Assembly (NCBI GenBank): GCA_036563645.1
Contig: DATCMA010000009.1
Span: forward strand, 9,258 to 73,257
DNA: 64,000 nucleotides
Reading direction: 5' to 3'
Origin: DATCMA01 sp036563645
GTDB lineage: Bacteria > Actinomycetota > Actinomycetes > Mycobacteriales > Micromonosporaceae
In this document: positions 44,379 to 53,214 of the stretch, one piece after another
Position numbering within the stretch: the stretch's first letter is position 1
Layout: each line of letters starts with the position of its first letter
Notes under the pieces: model-generated
Databases searched by the model: none
Seen by the model: the letters and a program-made list of their open reading frames with translations, nothing else
Told to the model about the DNA's origin: nothing
Position numbers and translations under genes: made by a program

Positions 44379-45143
44379 CTATCCGGAGCGGGTCGCCGCC
44401 TCGCGGGGCGGACCCGTCGCGAGAGGACGGGTCGACGGGCCCTCACGCGGCGCACCGAGCCCAGTCGATCGTGGGGAGGCCGCGTCGGCGAGGGCCTTGT
44501 TCGTGGCGCTGAACGGGCGGCTCCCGAGGAAGCCCCGCGGATTGAGCGGGCTGGGGTGCCCCGCCTCCAGCACCACGTGCGCCGGGTTCGTGATCAGGTC
44601 GCGTTTCCGGCGGGCGTAGCCACCCCACAGGAGGAACACCACCCGACGCGTGAAGGCGTTCACCGCTTTGATCGTGGCGTCGGTGAACGCCTCCCACCCC
44701 TTGCCCGCGTGTGAGTTCGGCGCTCCCTCGCGGACCGTCAGCACCGCGTTGAGCAGGAGCACCCCCTGCCGCGCCCACCCGCTCAAGTCACCGCTGCGCG
44801 GCGGCGGCACCCCCACGTCGTCGGCGAGTTCCTTGAAGATGTTGCGCAGAGAGGGCGGCACCCGTACCCCGTCGCGCACGCTGAAGCTGAGGCCGTGCGC
44901 CAAACCCGGCCGATGGTAGGGGTCTTGACCGAGGAGGACCACCCGGCAGGCCTCCGGCGGGCAGAGGCGGTAGGCGGTAAACAGGTCGGGCAACGGGGGG
45001 TAGACCGGCCCCGCGGCGTACTCCGCGGCGACGAACCGGCCGAGCCGCGCGGTGACGGCCAGGTCGAGGTAGGGCGTCATGACAGCGGCCCACTCCGGCG
45101 GCAGCATCGCCACCAGGTCGAGCGCTGGGGTATCCGACGGCAT
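44379..45143 (-). CDS. ung: Uracil-DNA glycosylase, family 1
   Basis: A 254-residue repair enzyme removing uracil from DNA. The water-activating motif GQDPYH, FSVRDG, LLLNAVLTV and the C-terminal HPSPLN loop are all present. The C-terminal tail of about 30 residues after FSATNKAL is longer than usual and Pro/Arg-rich. Start ATG 45143. It sits between tsaE and tsaB, an unusual insertion in an otherwise conserved tsaE-tsaB-rimI-tsaD order, 70 bases after tsaE. Confidence 0.96.
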   Translation of the reverse strand: MPSDTPALDLVAMLPPEWAAVMTPYLDLAVTARLGRFVAAEYAAGPVYPPLPDLFTAYRLCPPEACRVVLLGQDPYHRPGLAHGLSFSVRDGVRVPPSLRNIFKELADDVGVPPPRSGDLSGWARQGVLLLNAVLTVREGAPNSHAGKGWEAFTDATIKAVNAFTRRVVFLLWGGYARRKRDLITNPAHVVLEAGHPSPLNPRGFLGSRPFSATNKALADAASPRSTGLGAPREGPSTRPLATGPPREAATRSG

Positions 45144-45213
45144 GGCTTCTCCCGGGGTCGGGGTGTGTCGCTGCCGCACTGTAGGCGGCGGGTTTCCCCA
45201 CCCCGCCGCCGGG

Positions 45214-45696
45214 TCAGCCGAGTGCCGCGAGCCGCCCCGCCCAGTCCCCGCCGTGGGGTTCCAGCTCCACGCGCCGCGTGTCGTCGTCACGCCGATCGAT
45301 GCGGACCCGCAGGTGGGCGTCGGCGAGCTGCTCCACGATCCCCTCGCCCCACTCCACCACGACCACCGACTCGTCGATGACCGCGTCCAGGTCGAGATCG
45401 TCAATCTCGGCGCGGGGGTCGGCGGTCGCCCCCAGTCGGTACGCGTCGACGTGCACCAGTGGCACCCGACCGCCCCGTGCCGGGTCGGGGCGGTGGACCC
45501 GGGCGATGACGAAGGTCGGCGAGGTGATCTCGCCGTGTACTCCCATGCCCGCTCCGATGCCCTGCACCAGCGTGGTCTTTCCGGCCCCCAGCGGACCGGT
45601 CAGCACCAGCAGGTCGCCGCCGCGCAGCAGCGCGCCGAGCCGCCGACCGAACGCGTGGGTGTCCGCAACCGTGGGCAGCTCCACCGCCAAGCTCAT
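45214..45696 (-). CDS. tsaE: tRNA threonylcarbamoyladenosine biosynthesis ATPase TsaE
   Basis: A 160-residue small P-loop ATPase that drives the TsaB-TsaD cycle. Walker A is GPLGAGKTT, followed by the family motif ITSPTFVI, HVDAYRLG, and VVVVEWGE. ATG 45696 overlaps the stop of the upstream hydrolase gene by four bases. Confidence 0.95.
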   Translation of the reverse strand: MSLAVELPTVADTHAFGRRLGALLRGGDLLVLTGPLGAGKTTLVQGIGAGMGVHGEITSPTFVIARVHRPDPARGGRVPLVHVDAYRLGATADPRAEIDDLDLDAVIDESVVVVEWGEGIVEQLADAHLRVRIDRRDDDTRRVELEPHGGDWAGRLAALG

Positions 45697-46814
45697 ACCG
45701 TGATCTTCTCCAGGAAATCGAAGAGCGCTCGGTTGACCTCGTCGCTGTGTTCCAGCATCACCATGTGCCCACTGCCCGGGACCGTCACGAACTCCGCATC
45801 CCGGAGACGACGCACGATCTCCTCGGAGTGGGCCACCGGGGTGATGGCGTCCTTCTCCCCCACGATCACCAGGGTGGGAATCCGGCGAAGCGCCGCTAGC
45901 GCCGGGTACCGGGCGTGAGCGGCGAGGGTCCGCAGGTACCCGACGATCGTCTCGAGGGACGTCCGCGTGATGAGGCGCTCCACGTAGGAGACGAGTGACG
46001 GGCTCGGGCGCTTGTCTCCGAAGGCGTAGCGGCGGGTGAGCAACCAGGCCACATCGGAGGTGGTGGCCCGCGCCCGCTCGATGACGGGACTGGTCAGCCG
46101 GGTGGCGTTGCGGACCACCGGCAGCAGCGGGGTACCGATCCGACTGGCGAACCCAGAAATCCCGAACCGAGACTCCTCGATCAGCCGGGCGGAGGTGGCC
46201 ATCAGCACCGCCCCGACGACTCGGTCGCCGACGAGCTCGGGGAAGCGCTCGGCGAACGCCATGATGGTCATGCCCCCCATCGAATGTCCGATGAGGACAA
46301 CCGGGTCGTCGGGCACGACCGCGTCGAGCACCGCGCGCAGCGCCTCGCCGAGCGCGGACAGGTCGTACTCGCCGGCGCGCAGCGCCCCGGACCGGCCGTG
46401 GCCGGGCTGGTCGTAGAAGACCATGCGGTACTCATCGCGCCGGCTCAGCTCCTTCCGCTGGAAGTGGAAGGTGCCCATGTCGAGGCAGTAGCCGTGCACG
46501 AAGACGAGCGTCGGCCTGCGTCGCGCCGGGGCGTCCGCACGGCCGCGCGGGTGGCGCGCCCGCGGATCGACGACCTCCACGTAGAGCTCGACTCCGTCGG
46601 GGGTGGTCACCGTCCGACGCTCGTCACACGGCAACTCGCCGAAGCGCTCCCCGGCGTGGCGGTCGTGGATGTCCCGCTTCGACCGCCGCACGAGGGCGCG
46701 CTCGACGGCGACACCAGCGGCGACACCAGCGGCGGCGAGACCCGCGACCGCGCCGGCGATGCCGAACTTCCGCGCCCGGCGGCTGGCGCCGGAGCGCTCC
46801 CCCGTCCCGCTCAT
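45693..46814 (-). CDS. Alpha/beta hydrolase, membrane-anchored
   Basis: A 373-residue protein with an N-terminal hydrophobic helix (FGIAGAVAGLAAAGVAAGVAV) after a basic start, then an alpha/beta-hydrolase fold. The oxyanion region is FVHGYCLDMG, the nucleophile elbow is GHSMGG, the acid lies in VIVGEKDAITP and the base in GSGHMVMLE. The substrate is unknown. Genes of this type lie between alr and tsaE in many actinomycetes. It overlaps both neighbours by ATGA. Confidence 0.9.
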   Translation of the reverse strand: MSGTGERSGASRRARKFGIAGAVAGLAAAGVAAGVAVERALVRRSKRDIHDRHAGERFGELPCDERRTVTTPDGVELYVEVVDPRARHPRGRADAPARRRPTLVFVHGYCLDMGTFHFQRKELSRRDEYRMVFYDQPGHGRSGALRAGEYDLSALGEALRAVLDAVVPDDPVVLIGHSMGGMTIMAFAERFPELVGDRVVGAVLMATSARLIEESRFGISGFASRIGTPLLPVVRNATRLTSPVIERARATTSDVAWLLTRRYAFGDKRPSPSLVSYVERLITRTSLETIVGYLRTLAAHARYPALAALRRIPTLVIVGEKDAITPVAHSEEIVRRLRDAEFVTVPGSGHMVMLEHSDEVNRALFDFLEKITV

Positions 46815-47929
46815 GCGCCCGCGCCGTCGTAGACCCGCGCCACGCGGATCCCCCCGAACCGGGTGACGATCTCGTAGTTGATGGTGTTCAGCGCGGCGGC
46901 CCAGTCGTCGGCGGTGGGTTCGCCGTTGCGGCCACTGCCGAAGAAGACCACCACGTCACCGGGGGCGACCGGGTCATCCCCGCAGTCGATGACCACTTGG
47001 TCCATGCACACCCGTCCGGCGATCCGCCGAATCCGCCCCCCGATCTGCACCGGCGCGACGTTGGAGGCGTGCCGGGGGATTCCGTCGGCGTAGCCCACCG
47101 GCACCACCGCCAGCGTCGTCTCCCGCTCGGTGTAGTACGTGTGCCCGTACGACACGCCGGTGCCCGCCGGTACGCGCTTGGTGAGCATGACGCGGGCGCG
47201 CGCGGTCATCGCCGCCCGAAGCCCGAAGTCCCGCCCCGGAATGGGGGTCAGCCCATAGATGGCGATGCCGGGCCGGACCAGGTCGAAGTGGGTATCCGGA
47301 CGGGTCAGCGTGGCCGCGGAGTTCGCCAGGTGCCGGTAGCGCGGGCGGACGCCATGCCGCTCGGCGACCTCCACCGCCTCCCGAAACACCGAAATCTGTC
47401 GATCAATGGTCGGGTGGGTCGGCGCGTCCGCATATACCAGGTGGCTCCAGATCCCCACCACCTCGACCGTGCCGTCGCTCTGCGCCTTCGCGGCTGCCTC
47501 GACCAGCGCCGGCCAGTCCTGCGGGGTCGCTCCGCCCCGTGACAGGCCCGTGTCGACCTTGAGGTGCACCCGGGCGGGTCGGCCCACGCGCTCCGCCGCC
47601 GCCACCAGCTCCCCGAGCAGCCCGACACTCCCCGCGCCCAGGTCGATGCCCGCCTCGATCCCGTCGTGGAGCGGCAAGCCGGGGACGAGCAGCCACGCCA
47701 GCACGGGAGCGGCGATACCAGCGCGGCGCAGGGTGAGCGCCTCGTCGAGGGTGCACACGCCGAGCCAATCCGCGCCCGCGTCCAGCGCCGCGCGCGCGAC
47801 GGGCACCATGCCGTGCCCGTAGCCGTCGGCCTTGACTACCGCCATCAGCTCGGCGGTCGTGCTGGCGCGCAACCGGGTGACGTTCTCCCGGATCGCGTCC
47901 AGATCCACGCGCACCTCAGCCTGCCACAT
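46811..47929 (-). CDS. alr: Alanine racemase
   Basis: A 372-residue PLP enzyme supplying D-alanine for peptidoglycan. The PLP lysine lies in MAVVKADGYGHG near residue 35, the catalytic tyrosine in GVSYGHTY, and the C-terminal domain contains GRVCMDQVVID. Start ATG 47929. It follows the NAD(P)HX repair gene by 28 bases and overlaps the hydrolase gene. Confidence 0.97.
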   Translation of the reverse strand: MWQAEVRVDLDAIRENVTRLRASTTAELMAVVKADGYGHGMVPVARAALDAGADWLGVCTLDEALTLRRAGIAAPVLAWLLVPGLPLHDGIEAGIDLGAGSVGLLGELVAAAERVGRPARVHLKVDTGLSRGGATPQDWPALVEAAAKAQSDGTVEVVGIWSHLVYADAPTHPTIDRQISVFREAVEVAERHGVRPRYRHLANSAATLTRPDTHFDLVRPGIAIYGLTPIPGRDFGLRAAMTARARVMLTKRVPAGTGVSYGHTYYTERETTLAVVPVGYADGIPRHASNVAPVQIGGRIRRIAGRVCMDQVVIDCGDDPVAPGDVVVFFGSGRNGEPTADDWAAALNTINYEIVTRFGGIRVARVYDGAGA

Positions 47930-47957
47930 GGGGCCAGCCTACTGACCAACGCGCCGC

Positions 47958-49421
47958 TCACCGGGGCACGACCGCGCGCAGCGCCTCCGCGACCTCCGTC
48001 GCCGTCACCGCGCCACGCTGGGCGGCTGCCTGACCGGCCAGCCCGTGCAGGTACGCCGCGGCCACCGCCGCCCGCTCCGGCGCCAGCCCGGCGGCGAGCA
48101 GGGAGCCGAGCAGCCCCGCGAGGACGTCGCCGGTGCCACCGGTGGCGAGCGCCGGAGTGCCGGTGGGGTTGGCGTACGCCCGACCGTCCGGCGTCGCCAC
48201 GATCGTGCGGTGCCCCTTGAGCAGCACGGTCACGGTCAGCTCCGCGGCGAGCGCGCGCGCCGCGGCGACCCGGTCGGACCCGGGTGGTTCCCCCGCCAAC
48301 CGGGCGAACTCTCGATCGTGCGGTGTGATCACGACGGGCGCCTCGCGCCGACGGACGAGCGCGAGGAGGTCGCGATCGCGCAGGAGGGTCAACGCGTCGG
48401 CGTCGAGGACCACCGGCACCGGTGTGGCGAGGACGTCGCGCAACTCCGTCTCCGCGACCGCGTCCAGGCCGAGCCCTGCGCCGCACACCCAGGCCTGCAC
48501 CCGCCCCGCCTGCGCCACCCGCTCGGTCGCGACCACCGATGGGTACCGCTGGAGCACCTGGGCGGCGGCTCCGCCGGCGTACCGCACCAGCCCGGTCGGG
48601 CCGGCGAGCGCGCCACCGACCGAGAGCACCGCGGCGCCGGGGTAGGTCGCCGAGCCCGTCGCCAGCCCCACCACCCCCCGGCGGTACTTCTCCGTCGAGG
48701 GGTCGAGCCGCGGCCACCACGCCCGCACGTCCGCCCAGTCCGGCACCTGCACCGCCGGCTCGCTCCTCAGCCAGGGGCCGAGTCCAATGTCGACGAGGTC
48801 GACGTGCCCCGCGTGCACCGCCCCCGGACCCACGACGAGCGCCGGCTTGAGACAGCCAAAGGTGACCGTGACGTCCGCGCGCACCGCGGTCACCTCACCG
48901 GGACCCGCCGGCGGGACGTGCCCGGTGTCGACCTCGACGCCGCTGGGGACGTCCACCGCGACCACGACCGGCCGCCCGCCACCGCGGGCGCGCAGCTCCT
49001 CCAGCCTGGCCACCACGGCGGCCGCCGCGGGACGCAGCCCGCCGGTGCCACCGATGCCGACGATCCCGTCGATGACCAGGTCCGCCCGCTCGGGCACGGT
49101 GTCCACCGTGCGCCCACCGGCCGCGCGCAGCGCCGCCAACGCCTGAGCGTCCACCCGCTCGGGGGCGAGGAGCAGCGCGGACACCGCGGCACCGCGCGCG
49201 GCGAGCCGCGCGCCGGCGTACAGCGCGTCACCGCCGTTGTTGCCCGCGCCGACCACCAGCAGCACGCGGGCGCCGTAGACACCGCCGGTATCCGCGAGGA
49301 GCAGCGCGCAGCGACGGGCGAGTCCGGAGGCGGCGCGCTGCATGAGCGTCCCGGCCGGCAGAGTCGCCATCAGCTCCGCTTCGGCGGCCCGGATATCAGC
49401 CGCCCGCCACGCACCCCTCAC
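47958..49421 (-). CDS. nnrD: Bifunctional NAD(P)H-hydrate epimerase/dehydratase
   Basis: A 487-residue fusion that repairs damaged NADHX and NADPHX. The N-terminal YjeF_N epimerase domain (to about residue 215) has LVVGAGNNGGDALYAGARLA (in parts GAGNNGGDAL) and VDVPSGVEVDTG. The C-terminal ribokinase-like dehydratase domain has VVLDADAL, ITPHDREFARL and ATGGTGDVLAG. Start GTG 49421. Its place between acpS and alr is the usual actinobacterial order. Confidence 0.95.
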   Translation of the reverse strand: MRGAWRAADIRAAEAELMATLPAGTLMQRAASGLARRCALLLADTGGVYGARVLLVVGAGNNGGDALYAGARLAARGAAVSALLLAPERVDAQALAALRAAGGRTVDTVPERADLVIDGIVGIGGTGGLRPAAAAVVARLEELRARGGGRPVVVAVDVPSGVEVDTGHVPPAGPGEVTAVRADVTVTFGCLKPALVVGPGAVHAGHVDLVDIGLGPWLRSEPAVQVPDWADVRAWWPRLDPSTEKYRRGVVGLATGSATYPGAAVLSVGGALAGPTGLVRYAGGAAAQVLQRYPSVVATERVAQAGRVQAWVCGAGLGLDAVAETELRDVLATPVPVVLDADALTLLRDRDLLALVRRREAPVVITPHDREFARLAGEPPGSDRVAAARALAAELTVTVLLKGHRTIVATPDGRAYANPTGTPALATGGTGDVLAGLLGSLLAAGLAPERAAVAAAYLHGLAGQAAAQRGAVTATEVAEALRAVVPR

Positions 49422-49431
49422 CGGATCCCCC

Positions 49432-49809
49432 TCATCGCGCGTCCCCCTCCGCCACCACCATGGCCGACGCGATCCCGCCGTCGTGGGACAGCGACAGGTG
49501 CCACCGGGTGATCCCGCGTTCCGCCGCGGCGTCCGCGACCGTGCCGGAGACCGTCAGCCATGGGCGGCCGTCCGGATCCGTGACGATCTCGCAGTCGTGC
49601 CAGCGGAGCCCGGCCGGAGCCCCGAGGGCTTTGGCGACTGCTTCCTTGGCCGCGAAGCGCGCGGCGAGTGACTCAGGCGAGCGGGGGTTGCCCGAGGCGG
49701 TGTAGCGCTCCGCCTCCGTGAAGAGTCGATCGGCGAGCAGCGGAGTGCGGGCCAGGGCGCGAGCAAACCGCTCGACCAGCACGACATCGATGCCGACAGC
49801 CACGATCAC
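49432..49809 (-). CDS. acpS: Holo-[acyl-carrier-protein] synthase
   Basis: A 125-residue phosphopantetheinyl transferase that activates acyl carrier protein. The magnesium-binding motifs GIDVVLVERF (usual form GIDIVE.RF) and RFAAKEAVAKAL are present. A GTG at 49809 starts it. It lies ten bases before the NAD(P)HX gene and 80 bases after glmS. Confidence 0.94.
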   Translation of the reverse strand: MIVAVGIDVVLVERFARALARTPLLADRLFTEAERYTASGNPRSPESLAARFAAKEAVAKALGAPAGLRWHDCEIVTDPDGRPWLTVSGTVADAAAERGITRWHLSLSHDGGIASAMVVAEGDAR

Positions 49810-49889
49810 CGGCTCAGAGTATCGTCGCCCGCTGTACGGCGATATGCCGCCGGCGCCTCACCTCACTCCGCTGTCTCTCCCCTCGTCCG

Positions 49890-51797
49890 TCACTCCACTG
49901 TCACCGACTTCGCCAGGTTGCGCGGCTGGTCGACGTCGTGTCCGCGGGCCGCGGCGATCTCGCACGCGAGGACCTGCAACGGGACCGTGGTCACCAGCGG
50001 CGCGAGCAGGGTCGGCGTCCGCGGCACGTAGATCAGGTGGTCGGCGAAGGGCACCACCGCCTCATCGCCCTCCTCGGCGATCACGATGGTGCGCGCTCCC
50101 CGGGCCCGAATCTCCTGAATATTTGAGACGGTCTTGTCGTGCAGCACGCCCCGACCGGCGGGCGACGGCACGATGCAGACCACGGGCGTGCCGTGATCGA
50201 TCAGGGCGATCGGCCCGTGCTTCAGCTCCCCAGCGGCGAAGCCCTCGGCGTGCATGTAGGCGAGCTCCTTGAGCTTGAGCGCGCCCTCCAGCGCGACCGG
50301 GTAACCGACGTGCCGTCCGATGAACAGCACCTGCGAGGCGGTACTCAGGTCGCGGGCCAGCTCCCGCACCGGATCCATCGAGTCCAGGACCCGCTTCACC
50401 TTCTCCGGCATCGCCCGGAGCTGGTCGACGACCGCGGCCACCTCGTCGGCGTACTTGATGCCGCGCACCTGCGCCAGGTGCAGGCCGATCAAGTAGCAGG
50501 CGACGAGCTGCGTGAGGAACGCCTTCGTGGAGGCGACGGCGATCTCAGGCCCGCCGTGGGTGTAGAGCACTGCGTCCGACTCCCGGGGGATGCTGGAGCC
50601 GTTGGTGTTGCAGATGGCCAACACCCGCGCCTTCTGCGTCTTGGCGTGCCGGACCGCCATCAGCGTGTCCATCGTCTCGCCCGACTGCGAGATCGCCAGC
50701 ACCAAAGTGGAGCGGTCGAGCACCGGGTCGCGGTAGCGGAACTCGCTCGCCAGCTCCACCTCGCACGGGATGCGGGTCCAGTGCTCGATGGCGTACTTGG
50801 CGACCAGCCCCGAGTGGTACGCGGTGCCGCAGGCGACGATGAAGACTTTGTCGACGTCGCGGAGATCCTCGTCGCTGAGGCGGACCTCGTCGAGCGCGAT
50901 CTCGCCGTTGGGGGTGAGCCGGCCGAGCAACGTGTCGGCCACCGCCTGCGGCTGCTCGGCGATTTCCTTGAGCATGAAGTAGTCGTAGCCGCCCTTTTCG
51001 GCCGCTGACGCGTCCCAGTCCACGTAGAAGTCGCGCCCGACGGCGGGCTGCCCGTCGAAGTCGGTGATCTCGATGCTGTCCGGGGTGATCAGCACGATCT
51101 GGTCTTGACCGATCTCGACCGCGTCCCGGGTGTGCTCGATGAACGCGGTGACGTCGCTCGCCAGGAAGTGCTCCCCCTTGCCTCGGCCGATGACGAGCGG
51201 CGAGTTCCGTCGCGCGCCGACGATCGCGTGCGGAATCCGGGCGTCGATCGCGAGCAGGGTGAACGCGCCCTCGAGGCGACGGCAGACCTGCTGCATCGCG
51301 GTGGCGAGCAGCTTCGGCGAATCCGGCTCACCCCTGGCCCGCAGCTCGGCGAGGGCCGCGGCGAGGAGGTGCGCGACGCACTCCGTGTCGGTGTCGCTCA
51401 CGAACTCGATGCCGTCTTCCTCGAGTTCCGCGCGCAGCTCGGCGAAGTTCTCGATGATGCCGTTGTGGATGACCGCCACGTTTCCGTCGGCGGAGACGTG
51501 CGGGTGGGCGTTGCGGTCCGTGGGCGCGCCGTGCGTCGCCCAGCGGGTGTGGCCGATGCCACTCGTGCCGTCCGCGATGCTGATCTCACCGTCCGACGTG
51601 CCACACCCGAAACGTGCGTCGCCGAGCGCCTTCTCGAGGTTGGCGAGCTTGCCGGCGCGCTTCTCGGTCCGCAACGTGTTGCCGCAGGCGATCGCCACGC
51701 CCGCTGAGTCGTAGCCCCGGTATTCAAGCCGCCGCAGGCCGTCGAGCACGATGTTGAGCGCTGGCCGGGAGCCAACGTAACCCACGATTCCACACAT
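49890..51797 (-). CDS. glmS: Glutamine--fructose-6-phosphate aminotransferase (isomerising)
   Basis: A 635-residue enzyme making glucosamine-6-phosphate for the cell wall. The N-terminal class II amidotransferase has the catalytic Cys directly after Met (MCGIVGYVG), with GHTRWATHG and HNGIIEN. Two SIS domains follow (CGTAYHSG, SQSGETMDT), and it ends LAKSVTVE. Start ATG 51797. No glmS ribozyme is expected or seen in its leader. It heads the long minus-strand run to tsaD and works with glmM encoded nearby. Confidence 0.97.
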   Translation of the reverse strand: MCGIVGYVGSRPALNIVLDGLRRLEYRGYDSAGVAIACGNTLRTEKRAGKLANLEKALGDARFGCGTSDGEISIADGTSGIGHTRWATHGAPTDRNAHPHVSADGNVAVIHNGIIENFAELRAELEEDGIEFVSDTDTECVAHLLAAALAELRARGEPDSPKLLATAMQQVCRRLEGAFTLLAIDARIPHAIVGARRNSPLVIGRGKGEHFLASDVTAFIEHTRDAVEIGQDQIVLITPDSIEITDFDGQPAVGRDFYVDWDASAAEKGGYDYFMLKEIAEQPQAVADTLLGRLTPNGEIALDEVRLSDEDLRDVDKVFIVACGTAYHSGLVAKYAIEHWTRIPCEVELASEFRYRDPVLDRSTLVLAISQSGETMDTLMAVRHAKTQKARVLAICNTNGSSIPRESDAVLYTHGGPEIAVASTKAFLTQLVACYLIGLHLAQVRGIKYADEVAAVVDQLRAMPEKVKRVLDSMDPVRELARDLSTASQVLFIGRHVGYPVALEGALKLKELAYMHAEGFAAGELKHGPIALIDHGTPVVCIVPSPAGRGVLHDKTVSNIQEIRARGARTIVIAEEGDEAVVPFADHLIYVPRTPTLLAPLVTTVPLQVLACEIAAARGHDVDQPRNLAKSVTVE

Positions 51798-51989
51798 GGC
51801 CGGCAGCGTATCGGACCGCGCAGCGAGCGTGCGCGAAAGTGGGCAATTCAATCACACCATGTGCGCGATTATGGGAAATAGATGGACTATACCGGCTAAT
51901 TACTAGGACATTACGGTTTCCGGCACACCGCGAGAAACGTGACGCGGTCCGACACGACATCCCCGGGACGGCCGCCCTAGGCTGACGAC

Positions 51990-53177
51990 GTGACGTCGAG
52001 CGACGACCCCCTCGTACGCCGAATGCGTCCGTTCGGCACGACGATCTTCGCTGAGATGTCCGCGCTCGCCGCGCGGACCCACGCGGTCAACCTCGGGCAA
52101 GGATTCCCCGACACCGACGGCCCACCGGAGATGCTCGCCGCCGCGGCGGAAGCGCTCCGCACCGGCCGTAACCAATACCCACCCGGCCCGGGGATTCCCG
52201 AGCTCCGCGCCGCGGTCGCCGAGCACCAGCGCCGCTTCTGGGGCCTCGCGTACGACCCCGACTCCGAGGTCTTGATCACCGCGGGCGCCACCGAGGCGAT
52301 CGCGGCGGCGATCCTCGCCCTGTGCGAGCCGGGTGACGAGGTGGTCTGCTTCGAGCCGTACTACGACTCCTACGCCGCGTCCGTGACGCTCGCCCACGCG
52401 GTCCGTCGGCCGGTCACCCTCCGCCCCGGTGAGGACGGCCGCTACCACGTCGACCCCGACGAGCTGCGGGCCGCCTTCACCGCGCGCACCCGGCTGCTGC
52501 TGCTCAACTCGCCGCACAACCCCACCGGCAAGGTCTTCACCCGCCACGAGCTCGCCCTCCTCGCCGAGCTGTGCCACGAGTACGACGTGTACGCGGTCAC
52601 CGACGAGGTGTACGAACACCTCGTCTACACCGACGCCGCCGCGCCGCACCTGCCGCTGGCGACGTTCCCCGGTATGCGGGAGCGGACCTTGCGGATCTCC
52701 TCGGCCGGCAAGACGTTTTCCTGCACCGGCTGGAAGATCGGCTGGGTCAGCGGCCCGCCCCAGCTCGTCGCGGCCGTGCTGCGGGTCAAGCAGTTCCTGA
52801 CCTACGTCAACGGCGCCCCCTTCCAGCCCGCCGTCGCCGTCGCGCTCGGCTTGCCGGACAGCTACTTCACCCGATTCCGGGATGAGTTGCAGGCGCGCCG
52901 CGACCAGTTGATCGCCGGCTTGACCGACGCGGGCTTCCGCGTGTTCCGGCCCGAGGGGACGTACTTCGTCACCGCCGACATCTCGCCCCTCGGCGGGCGC
53001 GATGGGGTCGAGTTCTGCCGCACGCTGCCCGAGCGCTGCGGCGTGGTCGCGGTGCCGACCCAGGTCTTCTACGACAACCCGGAGGCCGGGCGGCGGCTGG
53101 TGCGCTTCGCGTTCTGCAAACGTCCGGAGGTCCTCGACGAGGCGGCGCGCCGCCTGCGCGCCGCCTTCCGGAGCTGA
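51990..53177 (+). CDS. PLP-dependent class I/II aminotransferase (DapC-like)
   Basis: A 395-residue fold-type I aminotransferase. NLGQGFPDTDGP, YPPGPGIPELR, ITAGATEAIAAAI, NSPHNPTGKVF, the PLP lysine in SSAGKTFSCTGWKIGW and the C-terminal arginine in RLVRFAFCKR are visible. It resembles the mycobacterial N-succinyldiaminopimelate aminotransferase group (lysine/diaminopimelate branch), but kynurenine or methionine aminotransferases share the same motifs. Start GTG 51990. It is divergent from glmS and convergent with glmM, transcribed alone. Confidence 0.87.
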   Translation: MTSSDDPLVRRMRPFGTTIFAEMSALAARTHAVNLGQGFPDTDGPPEMLAAAAEALRTGRNQYPPGPGIPELRAAVAEHQRRFWGLAYDPDSEVLITAGATEAIAAAILALCEPGDEVVCFEPYYDSYAASVTLAHAVRRPVTLRPGEDGRYHVDPDELRAAFTARTRLLLLNSPHNPTGKVFTRHELALLAELCHEYDVYAVTDEVYEHLVYTDAAAPHLPLATFPGMRERTLRISSAGKTFSCTGWKIGWVSGPPQLVAAVLRVKQFLTYVNGAPFQPAVAVALGLPDSYFTRFRDELQARRDQLIAGLTDAGFRVFRPEGTYFVTADISPLGGRDGVEFCRTLPERCGVVAVPTQVFYDNPEAGRRLVRFAFCKRPEVLDEAARRLRAAFRS

Positions 53178-53214
53178 CCGGCCGGCTCGCGCCGGCCGGC
53201 GGCGACCGCGGAGC

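Noticed and set aside
51798..51989. Possible glmS ribozyme or other structured leader upstream of glmS.
   Set aside because: No ribozyme core is visible; glmS ribozymes are typical of Firmicutes. The region is simply an A/T-richer divergent promoter region.
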